From: Syngnathus acus
Lineage: Eukaryota > Chordata > Actinopteri > Syngnathiformes > Syngnathidae
Assembly (NCBI RefSeq): GCF_901709675.1
Contig: NC_051094.1
Coordinates: 16,167,501-16,231,500, forward strand
Length of the DNA: 64,000 bases
Direction of reading: 5' to 3'
Shown here: positions 26,001 to 41,000 of the stretch, in pieces
Numbering within the stretch: the first letter of the stretch is position 1
How the letters are laid out: each line of letters opens with the position of its first letter
Program-made: the position numbers and the translations under genes
Notes under the pieces: generated by a model
What the model was told of the DNA's origin: nothing
What the model saw: the letters and a program-made list of their open reading frames with translations, nothing else
Database searches by the model: none

Positions 26001-29000
26001 CTTGCAGAGTGAGGTGCAGACATGACCAATGTCAGTCTTTAATCGGAACTCAAATTAACTTGCATTGCTTCAATGAAATGCATTCAGAATGTGACTATAC
26101 TGTTAATTCACAAGTGGCGGGCTGTGTATTCGGTAACTGGGCCTTTGGTGGGGGATTCAGTCCCCCTCCTATTGCCACCACCATCACATTGCAAACATTG
26201 AAGCTGTCAATATGATATAGAAACACAATATACTGTAACGACATGCAAAAAGACCACGTAAATAATCTGGAGCTGTTCAGAATCAATATCTAACAAAATG
26301 ACAAAAACATAAGAAATGTAATAAGACAGACTATTGTCACCAAATATTAGGATTGTTGATTGAATCTGTATAGATTACAACAATTTACTTTTTAGGGCCC
26401 AAGCAGCGACCACTGCAAGGTGCCTACGTATGTACGTAAAGCCTTTTGAGTGGACTGAAAACTTTTTTCTGTCAAATAAAGCCAGAGTCTGATAAATTAA
26501 GCTTCTACTGTAGTCAAGTCAAGTTTATTTAAATAGCCCTTAATCTCACAAATGTATCAAAGGGCTTCACATGCCAAACACAAGGCCTACAAATTTGTAT
26601 GAAAAACTGTTGCTTTAGGTGCAGTATGTGGCACACAGCAGCGATGGTGATTGCAATGCTGTTAAACAAACACGGAACAGCCAAAAAGGCAGTTAAAGAC
26701 TACTTAACTGTTGACAATTCTCCACTTTGATTGCTGCAGGGTGCCTGTTTTGTGGTAACTGCATTGCTCCATCTCTTCTTCATGGCCTCTTTTTCCTGGA
26801 TGCTGGTTGAAGGTTTGCTATTGTGGAGCAAAGTCGTGTCCGTCAACATCAGTGAAGACCGCAGAATGAAATTGTACTATATCATTGGCTGGGGTAAGCG
26901 CATACAGTCATACATAATTAAGTTCTTACTACACTTTCCATCAACGCAGTTAACAAATATTTTTTAAATTGCTATGTTTACAGTCAGTCCATATAAAAAT
27001 GACAAACAACAGAAGTTTGGTTGCTGACATAAGGTCAAGCCTGTCTATGCTTGACTGTGGACTCAGCTGGAAGTAGAAGTTGTGGAACAAAATTTCTTTC
27101 GCAGTATGTCGAAGCTCGACAAACAAGAGAATGTAGGAACCTTGATCATTCAGGATGGAGTCAGAAAAGTGCCGCTCCTCTTTTCACTTTTAGAGAATGT
27201 GGCTAAAGACTGTATAGTCCGATTTACCAGACTCTTACATCACTATTGGTCAGAGCCTTAAAGTAAAAAATGGTATCGGTTACACACACCTACACACACA
27301 CACACTCACATGCACCAACACACACGCGCACACACACACACACACACACACAAACACGTTATTTTAACATGAATTCGTAAAAAGTCCTCTTGCTTTGTTG
27401 AAATTAAGAAGATGCAATTGTTGTGTTTTAACCTTAAGCCAATCTGTAGAACTTGTAAAACATCCCGCAGCTGTCCACGTTCATCTACTTAATTTTGTCA
27501 CTATGTGTTGTATCACATAAGAAGCTGAGAACAGAATGTGAATAAGCACAACAATATTGAGATGTTTCCTGTAGCTCTGAATGCAGATGTGCCGAGTGTT
27601 AGACAAAATAGGCTTAGCGAGGAAGAACAGACTAAATAGTCCAATCATGAGATGCCGAAGCAGTCACTGTTCTGTAAATATGTTTAAACATGTTGCATAA
27701 TTTATTCTAGCCTCACACCTATTCATAATATGCTTTTATTGAATTATTTTGTAGGACTTCCTGTTCTAATAGTTGTTGTAACACTGGCGGCTACGGTGAA
27801 TGACTACAAGGCGGATGGTCACTGCTGGCTCAATCTGAAGACTGGCACAATCTGGTCTTTTGTGGGACCTGTGATATTTGTTTTGGCGGTATGTGGCTCC
27901 ATTTAATCCCGATGTATGAGTATTTGTGTGTGCATGTGTGAATAAAATTTCAAAAAATAAATCTCATGCAAGGCTGCACTGGTTAGCACATCTGCCACAC
28001 AGTTAGGAGGGTGCGGGTTCGATTCCACCTCTGGCCCCCCCTGTGTGGCGTTTGCATGTTCTCCCCGTGCCTGCATGGGTTTTCTCTGAGCACTCCGGTT
28101 TCCTCCCACATCCCAAAAACATGCACGGTAGGCTGATTGAGCACTCCAGAATTGCCCCTAAGTGTGAGTGCTAGTGCGGATGGTTGTTCGTCTTTGTGTG
28201 CCCTGCGATTGGCTGGCAACCAGTTCAGGGTTCCCCCGCCTACTGCCCAATGACTGCTGTGTTAGGCACCAGCACGCCCGCGACCCCCGTGGGGACAAGT
28301 GGTACAGAAAATGGATGGATGGATCTCATGCAAAATATTTTTTTATTCAGTGCATAAAGATGTAAAAAAATGAAATGGTGTGGTTATGTATGCAATAGGG
28401 TAGTTTTATGATGTACTGCATTAACAATAGATTTTAGGGTGCCAGATTGTGGTCATGGAGATGTGTTTCAGGGTTCTGTGTATTGCTTAACAGCACTTCA
28501 ACAATTGTTTGCCTTTGACCCCTAATGCAAAATGTTCTAGCGTGAGCTTCAGAGTCCATTAGAGATTAATATGAAGAAATGCTCAATGCAGAAGACAAAA
28601 CAATCTGTGATTGTGTTGAAAGTATTCATGTGAAGCAGAGCTTTCTCATGTCTCACAATGTGAGCTTCAGACCAAGTTGAGCTATGCGACCATTTTGTTT
28701 TAAACGATGCTGATGCTGGCTTCTATTTTCAGGTCAATTCAGTTGTATTGTGTCGGGTTGTCATGGTGACAGTTTCCAGCGCCCGTCGTCGCGCAAAGAT
28801 GCTCAGTCCAAGCTCAGCATCAAAAATGCAGACCTTTGACCTTACCTGGTAAGTGACAATGGCAATGCTAGTCATCCCTGACATGCTTTTTCTTGTCACA
28901 CTTTTGTCTAAGCTATGTGTAGGCTTATGTCTTTCTTCCAGTGGAGAACAAACTCTTACACACACAAAAATGAGGTTTCCTTGTTTTCCAGAAAACTATG

Positions 29001-32000
29001 TTCAATAGAGACAGTGGAGAGATTATGAGCTTTGGTTCGGGAGTCTTCTGTGGGAGTTGTTTGGCCTTATCAGTTTAACACCTGGTCCAAGTACAAGATA
29101 CTCTTTGTGTATAATGCTTAACACTAAATGTAATATTTATATTAGGCCCAACCACATAAACACAACCACTGTCTTAAGTCTAGGTTATGAGGCAAACAGT
29201 GAATAGAAAGGTCAAGTAATTGTCAGAATGTACTGCATGTTACTCATGTACCGTATTTCAGGTAGGTTATGAGGAAAGGACCTTTATGTTCAATTTGAAT
29301 CAAACACATATGGATTTAGACATACAAAACATGTCTTAGTTGTAATTGTTTGTCTTGACGTGGTACGGAGAAAACCAACATCAAACTACAAGATGGAATA
29401 ATACGCATTTGCTTTTTTTGATGATTGTTAGCTCTTTACAGTTATTTTAGACTGCAGGCTAAGGAAGCTAGGCAGCAGTTTGATTCCGATTCTTCTTGTT
29501 AACATGTTACACGCACACACGTATAATATTTATATTTTCAATATTTATACACAATTTTCTGTATGTTATTTATACTATTAATGTATTATTTACATGTTTG
29601 AAACAATTATTTAATTTTCTAATAATAAAATATGCACTTAAATGATTTCATATACATTTATTGACACACAAAAAATGCACACATGAGCGGGTGACCCTAC
29701 TTCGCGGATTTCACATATCGCGGGTGTTTTTTGGAACCAATTATCCGCGATAAATGAGGGATTACTTTATAGTGGAATGCAATATAAATATACAGTGGAC
29801 ATAAATAAACAGTGTGTTCTGGACATAACAATTAGTCCATTGTCACAAAAATAAGTATATTTTGACATTATGAAAACTACTGCGATTGGCTGGCAACCGG
29901 TTCAGGGTGTCCCCCGCCTACTGCCCGATGACGGCTGGGATAGGCTCCAGCACACCTGCGACCCCCGTGGGGATTAAGCGGTTCGGAAAATGGATGGATG
30001 GATGGAAGACTACTAGAAACCACGTATTATTTGTGGGAACATTGTTGGGTATCAAGATCTAAAAAGGTATGCTGAGAAGAGTTTGGTGTGGTATCAACCT
30101 TATCAACCTACCCAGAGCCTAGAAAATAACCCCGGTTGTTTTTGCATACAACGTGGGACATATTGCTAAGTCTAATGAGTGTGGAGACATTATATTCTGT
30201 TCTCCCATTCAGCCAAATGTCCTTCAACCTAAGATGAAACGTACCAAGACATCATCCCCACAATTATTGTGTCTCTTCATTCCTTCACAAACAGGCTAAA
30301 AGTCTGTGCCAGCGCTGAAGTGTTATGCACACTCTGGAGATGGAAATGAATTTTGAACATAAAAGAGAGTAAAGTGAGTTCTGGCTTTGTCCTTGCAGAA
30401 ACAGCACTTTCTGAAAACTCAATCTTCCCCAGGTGCAGCAGTGTAACAACAATTGTGGTTTGAACAAAAGAAACCGTTTTTGCCTCATCCCTTAAAAAGG
30501 TTAGGGGATGTATAAGCTCTACGAGTATTGAAAAACTGACTGCAAAAGAAATGTTCAAAGAAATTTTAGAGGGTTTAAAGAAGTATTTTACAAGAAAACT
30601 TTCCAGTCTTTTAAAATAGTTGGAATCCTGGTTCCTGAGACTTGCATAAATGGTAACCAAAGAGAAATCACCATTGGCACTGAGACATTTAGAAAGGATT
30701 TAAATATATTATATTTTTTTATTATCATCATTTAATTAGACCTATTAGACCTGCTTTTAGTTCATTATTAGTGCATGTTCTACCTTGTTTGCAGGGCTGT
30801 TACGCGACCTGTTCTCATCCTCCTGCCCGTCCTGGGCCTAACCTGGCTATGTGGTTTACTGGTCCACCTGTCTGTTGTAATTGCCTATATCTTCAGTGCT
30901 CTCAATGCATTCCAAGTAAGCAATGTTACTTATTTAATTCTTATTTTTTTGTTCTTTAGTCTGCAAATTGATGACTCGTGATCTCCCACTAAATTCCAGA
31001 TATTGTTTGTATTATGGATGTTTTGATTGACAGGACACTAAAAAAAAATACCACATACCTTTTAAATAAATGGAAGTTAAAAATTCACTCAAACATAATT
31101 TTTAAATATGCCAGGATCAAATTAGAGATTTACTTCATCTACAACATCCGGTGTAGATTCCAAAACAGCAATGCAGATAGTACACCCAGAAGGACTGTTG
31201 TCTTTTTTTTTTCATCATTTTTCTTTGGTTTTGGTGACCTTGCACCAGTCACTCACACATGGGAGGACATGCCTTCAGGATGTCTGCTCTGGGCCTTTTT
31301 TTGCCAACTTTTACAAATCCGCTCTATAAATTTTTTGCAGTATAATGACTGAGGGAGCAGCTGCACTTTACGTATGTTTCCTGGTAAATAGACAAGAGAA
31401 GCATTGTCCATGAGAGCGGGAGGACAGACATTCTGGTGAAGGTTTTCCAATGGGGAAGCTAATCCACTCACTGCAGGAGTTTTTGCCGATGTTTTTATTC
31501 CACCTCAGGCTAATGGAAGTGACTTGCTACAGACACATTCTGCTTAACTGGATTGAAGCTAAAATGGGTATTTCCAAAACATAAGCAGCATAATGTCTGT
31601 CCCACGAAAGAGAACAACATTCTAGATCACTGCGACATTACCCTGAAGATGCTCTATTCCCTGTGCAACCTTGGATTCGTCTGATCACTGTGTAATCGAC
31701 CTAATAACGACAATAAGCTTTAGAGGCACACATTTAAATATGAAAAGCCTATGGGTCTAATCACTGAGGAAATCGAAAAATCGACCAATGAAGCAAAGCT
31801 ACATTTGCAGGACTGCACAACTTAAGAGCAGTGGTAGGGAACTAAGGATCCTTAAGAACCATATCCCGGCTGTTTGGATATCTCCCTATTCCAACATATC
31901 TGATTGAAATAATCATGATCGTTTCATGTTTTTGCAATGTGAAATAAAACCAAAGTACCCATATACTAGTGAGAACATGCAAAACCCACACGGCAGTCTG

Positions 32001-35000
32001 AATAAAAACCCACGATCACCGAACTGTGAGGGAGATGTGTTAACCAGTTGACCACCATGCCACAATTTGGATATTTTGGACTGTAAGTTTGAGAAGAACG
32101 TATTCACTTGCCACATAACCATCCTCATCAAAAGCTGCTATCACACCTCTGACTTCCCCTCCTGCTACCTAACCTGCTCTAATCATTGAAGAACAGATTG
32201 TGTTTCACTGCTCATCTTTCTCAAAAGCCTGAATATCAAGAAGGTTTCTGGCCTAGAATTCATTGCTCCCTCCTTTCTGAAAGTCTTTTCCACAGGGGTC
32301 AAGATTAGGCCTCCCACGTCATTTTATGTGCAGGCCTGAAGGAGCTTGCCACAATTGTTCTGCTACCCATTAATTTCATGAAACATATTCATCAGCAGTT
32401 ACTATGTAATATTCTGTGGTGATTATTTGGACTCACAAGTAGCACTTTAAAAAACATTTGATAAGGGGAAAATAATGCACTTTGACTCATGCAATCCATC
32501 ACACAACCTTTTCCAGTTCCCCTACCTCAGGCCAGCACTATTCATGTCTCATAATTTTATATTGACACTTTGATGTATTTTGCACATCACTATGGGGCCT
32601 TTATTACGGTATTTGTTGCTGTAGCTCTGTGATTGCATCATTTGCACAATTTAGTTATTAGTATTGCAGCACTGTTGAGCACTCCCACTGTGTATTGTTT
32701 CATGACCGTCTTTGTACATTTATTTGTATGTCCTAAATATAGCTGTCTCTAAATACTTGAAGCGCAGCAATCGTGCGGTATATTTCACCATCTTTAATTT
32801 GTAATAATGAGGTGAATGAGGGGAAGTTTGTTATTTGTTGCAAAATGTTACAGTTGCTTAGGTCAGAAACTTGAAAAGATCGAACAGAGGTAGTGCGGAC
32901 TTTTGGAACAAAGATGTTGATTAAACTACTTGAATAGAACTCTTTCATTCCCAGGATGCTCTGTGGCATGCAATATGTTGTGGTATGTATGATGAGAAGA
33001 GAACGAAGATAGGGTGGGGTCTTGCATATGTTCATTTTATAGATAAACATCGAGGTTGTTAGTTTACAAGTTTATATTGGCACCCTACCTGTTCTGGGTG
33101 TAAAACCTGCTTCTCGAATCAGGGTAAGAGAACAGATAAATTGGATTGAAGGGGGAGGGGGGATGTTGAAGGTAGCACCAGTGAAAAGTGTTAAAATATG
33201 GTGTATGGCACAGGTGTCAAACTCAAGCCCCGGGGGCCAGATACGGCCCGCCGCATTATTTTCTGTGGCCCGCGAAGACAAATTGTGTATCTAATTCATT
33301 ACTGAAATTGCAAATTGTCTTCACTTTAAAAAATTATCTTTTTAAAATATTTGCAAAGTTTCCACTAGTCTAATTTGAAAACAAATTATTTGTCAGTTTG
33401 TTTTGTAGCTTATACTATATATAAAATGAGGCGTTCATACATTTATTTGGCAGTCATGATGGCCCTCCGAAGGAAACTGACTACGATGCAGCCCGCGACA
33501 AAAGTGAGCCTAACACACCTGGTGTATGGTGTCTTGCTTGCGGAGAGATTTGAGATTGGGATCATTATAAAACTAATCATGTCAGCAAAAGGAGATTTAT
33601 TTCAGTAGGTATGATCTAAACTGCTAACTTTCAAGAGAAAAACAGTTTCCTAAGTATCTGTAGCAAATGATGAATTGATTTTTGGTTCAAACTATGTTTT
33701 GTGTGACTGTGAAAGGCCAACCATTTACCAGTCTATCTAAATATCGAACTCTACCACCTTCAGTGTTTGATCCTCAGTGGTCTACTCACCCAGCCTTATT
33801 TTGGCTGAAAGCTTTCTCTAAATGTACAAGATAATGACGTCAGAGCATCAGGATGATGACATTCAAAATAAAACATTGATTGACTCAAAGGAATATCTCG
33901 TCATCAACATAGCCTGTGGCTAAAAGGCTAAAAGGCTTCTCCCCGGGCCCGCGTGGGTTTTCTCCGGGCACTCCGGTTTCCTCCCACATCCCAGAAAACA
34001 TGCTTGGTAGGCCGATAGAGCACTCCAAATTGTCCCTAGGTGTGAGTGCGAGTGCAAATGGTTGTTTGTCTCTGTGTGCCCTGCGATTGGCTGGCAACCG
34101 GTTCAGGGTGTCCCCCGCCTAATGCCCGTTGACGGCTGGGATAGGCTCCAGCGCACCCGCGACCGCCGTGGGGACTAAGCGGTTCAGAAAATGGATGGAT
34201 GGATATTATCATTATTATTATTATTATTATTATTCCAGTGGTCTTTGGACAGTAGGCAGGGTGCACCCTGAATTAGTTGCCAGACAATTATAGGGCACAT
34301 ATAGACGAACAACTACACAATTGAGGCTCAAGCATATCACTGCAAGTACTTTATGTGCATGATGCACCTAAGGACAATTTAAAGTGCTCAATTCAGCAAC
34401 CATGCATGTTTTTGGAATGTGCGAGCACACCATTCAGAAAACAATGCATTGTGTTAATTTGAACCATTATATTCACTTATATTGACTCATATTTTTCCAC
34501 TCATGGTGTAGTTGACTTTGGTGGAGGCAGCGTGGGTTCAGTTCCTTCTCAGTGATGGTGTGGATGTGAGTCTAAATGGTGGTCTGTTACTAATTGGCGA
34601 CCAGTTCATGGTTTAGTCTATCTTTCCCCTGAACAGGATTAGTGGATAAATTGACTTAAATTGAATCAATGTGATGGATTTGGACGTTGTTTTTGTTGAA
34701 CAGTGAGAACAGCTTTGATTACGAGCATACAGTATACAGTATTAGTCATGCACCGACTTTCATTGTGTCTAACATACCTTGGTTACACTCCTGACACTTC
34801 TGGATTTGGTGCATGGCATGGGCCCATCAGACAAATTTTATTTGACCCTCCCGCATCATACATCCTTATTGGCATAGCTCATATTCCATCAAAAGAAGCA
34901 ATATTAACCTATTTAGATATTTTATATTCTATTAAGAAAGCACACTCCCAAGTTCTCTCATATTTGGGTATTAAAAAAGGTAAGGTGAATTTGAAATTTG

Positions 35001-38000
35001 ACTGTAAGAACATCCACTGAGGCTCAAGCATATCACTGCAAGTACTTTATGTGCATGATGCATACTATGTGTGAGAGTGTGTGGGAGACTCAAGTCAGCT
35101 CATGCCATATCTGCCTTTATAGCTCTCCTCCCCTGATTACATAGAAACCATTTCCTTTCTCATCTCACTCTTTTGGGGGGTTAGTACTCCTGCTTTGATT
35201 TGATTTTACACAGTATCTCTGTCTTTGCAGTCCTCCTGTTTTGCTTTTATTTTACACAGTATCCTCTGTCTGGGCTCATTTTTTTCTTACCTCAACTAGC
35301 CGTCCACCCTCCTCTGATCTTTAATTAATCAAAAGCTAGCCCCTACATGACCCCCAGAGAGCTGCTTGTTAATTTCGATTTACGGCCTGTGTCCAGCTGA
35401 GGGCATGTAACAAGACAGTAGGAGTTCTTCCTCATGTCGGTAGGAGGAGAATGCCAAACCAGTCTGTATTTTCCTTGGACCAAAACAGTTTCAGTCATAC
35501 ACCAAGAAAACAATGAATTATGTCTCTATTAATATGTACTGTTGTCAATGTGTCATCCATAAAGAGGTTTAAATTACAGTTCAAACAAAAATAGGCTTTA
35601 ACTCCTTGCGACCCGAGGATAGGCGAGGTGGAGGATGGATTAGCTACTATCTTTGAGCACCATCCTAACACCAGTGCTAATAGCCACACAGTTTTGGGTG
35701 CGCAATAACACCTACAGAAAAAGCTGGCGTAAAAGTGGTGTTAGTAGTTAGCCTCTTCACCTGTTACCAGAGCAATGTGGGGGAAAATTCTCAGTCCAAC
35801 ATACACAAGACATCCATCCATTCATCTAACATTCAAACCGGTTATTTGCATAAAACTATTCCCTCCCGACCTCTGTCGACCTGATAATTTCGTACAACAA
35901 AAGACGGCAGTTAACCGTACAATGTTACAATATATTTATTAAAAGAACAGTAAGAATTGGAATGACTGCAAAAAACAAAAAACAAAAAAATAAAGTGGAA
36001 CATCAAAATGACAAGTGTGTTTTGAGTTGTGATTTGAATTGAGTGAAAGACATTTGGTACACGACAAATGTGTACATTTGGTGGGTAAACAGGCGCAAAT
36101 GGCATTCAGCTGTCAAATTTTGTGTGCTAGTATATGTGATTAGAATATTTTTTCTGTGGATAAGACATTAAGAACGAGCAAACTGCCAGAGTAAATGAAG
36201 CACAATTAAGAAAGCCACTATCAGCAGCCACAGTGAATTCTTAATGAATCTCGCCCTCATTTGGGCTGTGAAAAATGTGTGATTCAAAGAGCAAAAATAT
36301 TTATTTGGATAAAAGTATGTTAAAAAGCTACAGATGGAGCAGCAAGCAGTCATTCAAAGCTGTTTGGTTCTTTGGAGTCTAAGGAACCTTCAAAGGGTGA
36401 AAATTGCTCATAGAAAATATCTTAAGTTTCTAACTGATCATTTTCTGCCATTGTATAACAAGATGTTATATTCGCAGTAAAATAATTATCATGCAAATGC
36501 ACCATCCCACACAGTGAAACATACCATTGAAGCTTAGGCTACTGTGAGTCTAAGAGATTATTCACGATTACCTTCATTTCTTGACCTCAACACTTTTGGG
36601 AAACTTTCCTGAAGTGGGAGCAGTATATTGTACCTCCAAACAGTAACCCTGAGAAGCAATTCTTACATCTTCAAATGAAATACAGGCAGAAACTATCCAT
36701 GGAATGATCATATTTTCCACACCATAAGGCACACTTAAAAGCCTTTTTATCTCCGAATTTTCTCAAAAATCGAAGGTCCGGCTTTTAATAAGGTACACCT
36801 TTTGTGTGGACCGAATTCCAAAATCTGTAAATGTTGTCTGGCTGCCGCCACAGGGACATAATATATAGACGTAATATGTAGACCCAATGAACCAATCACA
36901 GGACATGAATTAAACATGTAAACCAGGGCGGTAAACCAATCAGAGAACTCTACATAATACGCCGCAATTGATGAATAAATACTATCAGTTTGTGCAAAGC
37001 AAACACTATTAGGACCCTCTAAAATGGCATCGACAAAGAGACATGCTTACGAGGCACAATTGCCATTGCCATTGCCGAAGAGCAACATGACAACGATGAG
37101 ACACTGGTGAGAGGGAGCCTGTCATTTTTAATGGTGAACTTGCCTAACTCTTTAATTCGGATACAGAAGGTGATGACTTTGATGGATTTACATTTGAATA
37201 TTGATTAACAATAACGTGAGTACAGTAGAGTACATGGTTAAATAAATTGCTCCCGTTTAATTTTTTATATACTGTCACGAAAGGAATGGAGCAGGTCGAC
37301 CAAGTGCAGCTTGGACCAGGGTTTATTGGCGAAAACAAACTAACAGACTCGGCAGACTGACGTAACTTACTAACTAGCCCAACAACAGAAACTGAACAGA
37401 GACGTGAGACAAAAGACATCATGACATTAACAACGATCCGACAGGGGAGTGACACGCAGACAGGACTTAAATACGAGACAGGTAACGAGAGGCAGGTGAC
37501 TGTGATCAGTACATTGATTGTGAGTTGACACGGGAAGGGAGGGGCGAGTACACAGACGGACAGAAACCATGACAACTTACATATAATAAAACAACTGAGG
37601 ACGAGTCGTGACATTTACCAAATGTCATGGTTCTAACGCAGTGCACTCTATGTGTGGCTTAAGTACAGAAAAGCCCCTGCAATTGACCTTATAACCAAAC
37701 CTTATATTGTGACTAATTTTGTAATTATTTTATTGCCATTATTTTAATGTCAATACTGCTAATGATCTGATTGCCTATCAATTTTGTTATCAATTCTTTT
37801 TGGGTAAGGGAGTGAACTAATACAAATGGGTTGTTTGATTTAACATTTTAGTTTAATCAATTTTGGACAAGAGTTCATAAAGTAGCAAAACAAAATCATG
37901 CGTCTATAGTCTATACGTTGTCACTGACAAAAAATTGTATATCGTCCTCTGACGCCATTAGTTAAAGAAGTGGGATTTAAATGTTGTAGTGTTTTAAGAT

Positions 38001-41000
38001 GCAACAACAGATCTATTTAAAGTATAACAAAAAAAAAAAAAAAACATAATCGGTATCAACCAAACTATTGGGTATTGTATCGGTTGAAATTTTTCATATC
38101 GTGCATTGCTTGTTCAAACATGCAAAATGATCATTTCTGTACCTTTTTGTTTGCATGTAATGGTACTGAAAAGTGCTAGGCCAATGTGAATAGCTGTCAA
38201 AAGAGTCAACTGATGTACGGAATGCAGTTTAAAGAAATAGTAAGAGTAGTAATATAGACCAAGGACAGGAAATGTATTACCTCTTGTGCACTTTAAACCA
38301 ATTGACAACTATTCTGAATGTGTTGTGTACTTTTCAGCAACTCTTCCATTCCCAGGATGCATTGTGCCATGCAATACTTTTCTGTCATTACCATTTAAAA
38401 TCACTCTTAGTTCCATTGATGCAAAGATGAAGTGCTCATGATCTACTTTGTATTGAAGTAAACCTACGTATATGCACATCTTGATACATACGTACATGGT
38501 AGACCAGGGGTGCTCAAACTCTTTCAGCTTACGAGCTACTTTTATAATGACCAAGTCACAAAGATCTACCCACTACAATAAATAAAATAAATAAATGAAT
38601 AAATAAATAAATAATATAGTGCGTGTATTTTTGTCACGCACTTAGAAAATGACATTGTGAGAAAAAAGTCCAACTCCCATTCCGTATGAAAGTGATACGT
38701 TTTTGGCTTCTTACTTGGTCCAGCAACCCCACTCATTTTTGATGGTCATAAACTTTCTTTTGTTTAAAAGAAAAAAGCGAGTGCGTGCGTTGATTAGCTT
38801 ATAAACTTTGGCGGTTTGTGTGTGAGCGGCCGTTAAACATGCTGCGGTGAGGGGTTGTAGTCACTGTCTATTGCGCATGTGCGGTTCACTGTGATTGCCT
38901 CCCGACAGACCTACCGTAATTTTCGGACTATAAGTCGCGTTTTTTTTCATAGTTTGGGTGGGGGGGCGACTTATACTCAGGAGCGACTTATATGTGTTTT
39001 TTTTCAAAAATTTTCCAAAAAAAAAAAAGGTCAGCAGCGCAATGTCAGGTCAGCAGCGCGACGCAACGCGACGCAGCGCGACGCAGCGCGACGCAGCGCG
39101 ACGCAGCGCGACGCAGCGCGACGCAGCGCGACGCAGCGCGACGCAGCGCGACGCGGCGTTGTTTACATAAAGGACAAAGATTGACTCGACGGAGCTCTCT
39201 TTCACTTCCGTGGATTGAAGACGGGGGCCGGCGCTCGGCCGGGTGGCTGTCCAGGGACGGTGGATGGGGCTCGGACAATGCTTTTACGCACGCCCGGTCC
39301 TCTACCGAGCTGTCTTTCACCTCCGTGGATGGAAGTCGAGGGCCGGCGCTCGGCCGGGTGGCTGTCCGGGGACGGTGGATGGGGCTCGGTCATGGCTTTT
39401 ACGCACGCCCGGTCCTATTCTATGGAGCTCTCTTCCATTTCCGTGGCTGGAAGTCCACGCCGCCACACGCCTGGAAGTTTGTTTTGTTAAATAAAGAGCC
39501 GTTTACCAAACCCACGTCTTTCCTTGAACTTTGTTAACGCTACAATATAGTTATATAGTAGATCTGTGGAATAACGACGAGGCTGACGTCAGGGCGCACG
39601 CACGCGCGGCGTTGTTGACAAAGGACGAGGAATTTGATCGATGGATTTAATGATTTAGAGTGCACAGATGGTTTGATAACATTATTGCTTATATAATAGT
39701 TATTTGATATATAATTTATACATCGTTATATGGGCCTGTGGAATATTTTTAAGTGCAAGAGCCGTCAGCGGCGCGCACGCATTGTTGACAAAGGACGATT
39801 GATGGATTTAATGAATTGGAGTGACACAGATGGTTTTATTAACGTGTTATTTATGTAATAGTTTTTTTAATAACTCTGAATTTTACGTCAGGGCCGTTCT
39901 CAGCTCTTAGTTTGTGTTTATGTCACGTTAGCATACCTATCGTCTATGGAGCTCTCTTCCATTTCCGTGGCTGGAAGTCCACGCCGCCACACGCCTGTAA
40001 GTTTGTTTTGTTAAATAAAGAGCCGTTTACCAAACCCACGTCTTTCCTTGAACTTTGTTAACGCTACAATATAGTTATATAGTAGATCTGTGGAATAACG
40101 ACGAGGCTGACATCAGGGCGCGCGCACGCGCGGCGTTGTTGACAAAGGACGAGGAATTTGATCGATGGATTTAATGATTTAGAGTGCACAGATGGTTTGA
40201 TAACATTATTGCTTATATAATAGTTATTTGATATATAATTTATATATCGTTATATGGGCCTGTGGAATATTTTGAAGCGCAAGAGCCGTCAGCGGAGCGC
40301 ACGCATTGTTGACAAAGGACGATTGATGGATTTAATGAATTGGAGTGACACAGATGGTTTTATTAACGTGTTATTTATGTAATAGTTTTTTTAATAACTC
40401 TGAATTTTACGTCAGGGCCGTTCTCAGCTCTTAGTTTGTGTTTATGTCACGTTAGCATACCTATCGTTTAGCCTGTTGTTGCTCGTTCATGACTGTTCTT
40501 GGTGTTGGATTTTGTCGAATAAATTGCCCCCCAAAATGCGACTTATACTCCGGAGCGACTTATATATGTTTTTTTTTCACTTTTTTGGGCATTTTATGGC
40601 TGGTGCGACTTATAGTCCGAAAATTACGGTACCTGTATGTCAATCAAGCGATGGGCTGGATTCTAGCATACAGCAATTTTTTTTTATTAAACGTCATGCG
40701 ATCAACCAGTAGTAGTTTGGCGATCGATGTATTGAGCACCCCTGTGGTAGACCCTTCACCCATTTTATAATCTAACCATTAACTCCAGTGGCATGCCTCC
40801 CTTGTGAGGAAGCATAGTCTGGAGTCTAATTCGGGCTCTCTTATTTTGCGTTGGAGTCACAAGGATGGGTAAAAAGCACCTAAGTGGCAAAAGAGTGAAT
40901 GCGGAATAATTTGGAGTACCTAAAGCCCCTATTCAACTGAGCTGCAAACAATAGTGAGTGTTTTCGAATGTAGAGAATGTTGCGTCCTCGTCAGTGTTCG

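Larger units (their letters stand above)
38912..40631 (+). mobile_element. Pogo-like element nested in the hAT element, copy A
   Basis: Ends are TACCGTAATTTTCGGACTAT and TAGTCCGAAAATTACGGTA. Inside are a GC-rich 10-bp tandem array (39057-39155), a 115-bp direct repeat (GGCGCTCGGCCGGGTGGCTG at about 39230 and 39345) and a 524-bp tandem duplication. Open frames here come from the repeats and resemble no known protein. Confidence 0.88.
38505..40744. mobile_element. hAT element with perfect 8-bp target duplication, carrying a nested insertion
   Basis: The terminal inverted repeats CAGGGGTGCTCAA and TTGAGCACCCCTG are exact. They are flanked by TGGTAGAC at 38497-38504 and 40745-40752, the 8-bp duplication expected of hAT elements. 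Without the 1,720-bp pogo-like insertion at 38912-40631 only about 520 bp of hAT sequence remains, so it is non-autonomous. Confidence 0.9.

Noticed and set aside
37144-37614. 156-codon minus-strand frame
   Set aside because: It spans a transposon boundary and has no recognisable domain; it is Ser/Cys/Val-rich chance reading.
38992-39537. 181-codon open frame (plus) and similar minus-strand frames, also at 41683-42159
   Set aside because: They lie inside pogo-like repeats, are made of tandem GC-rich units and recur on both strands. No protein family is recognised.
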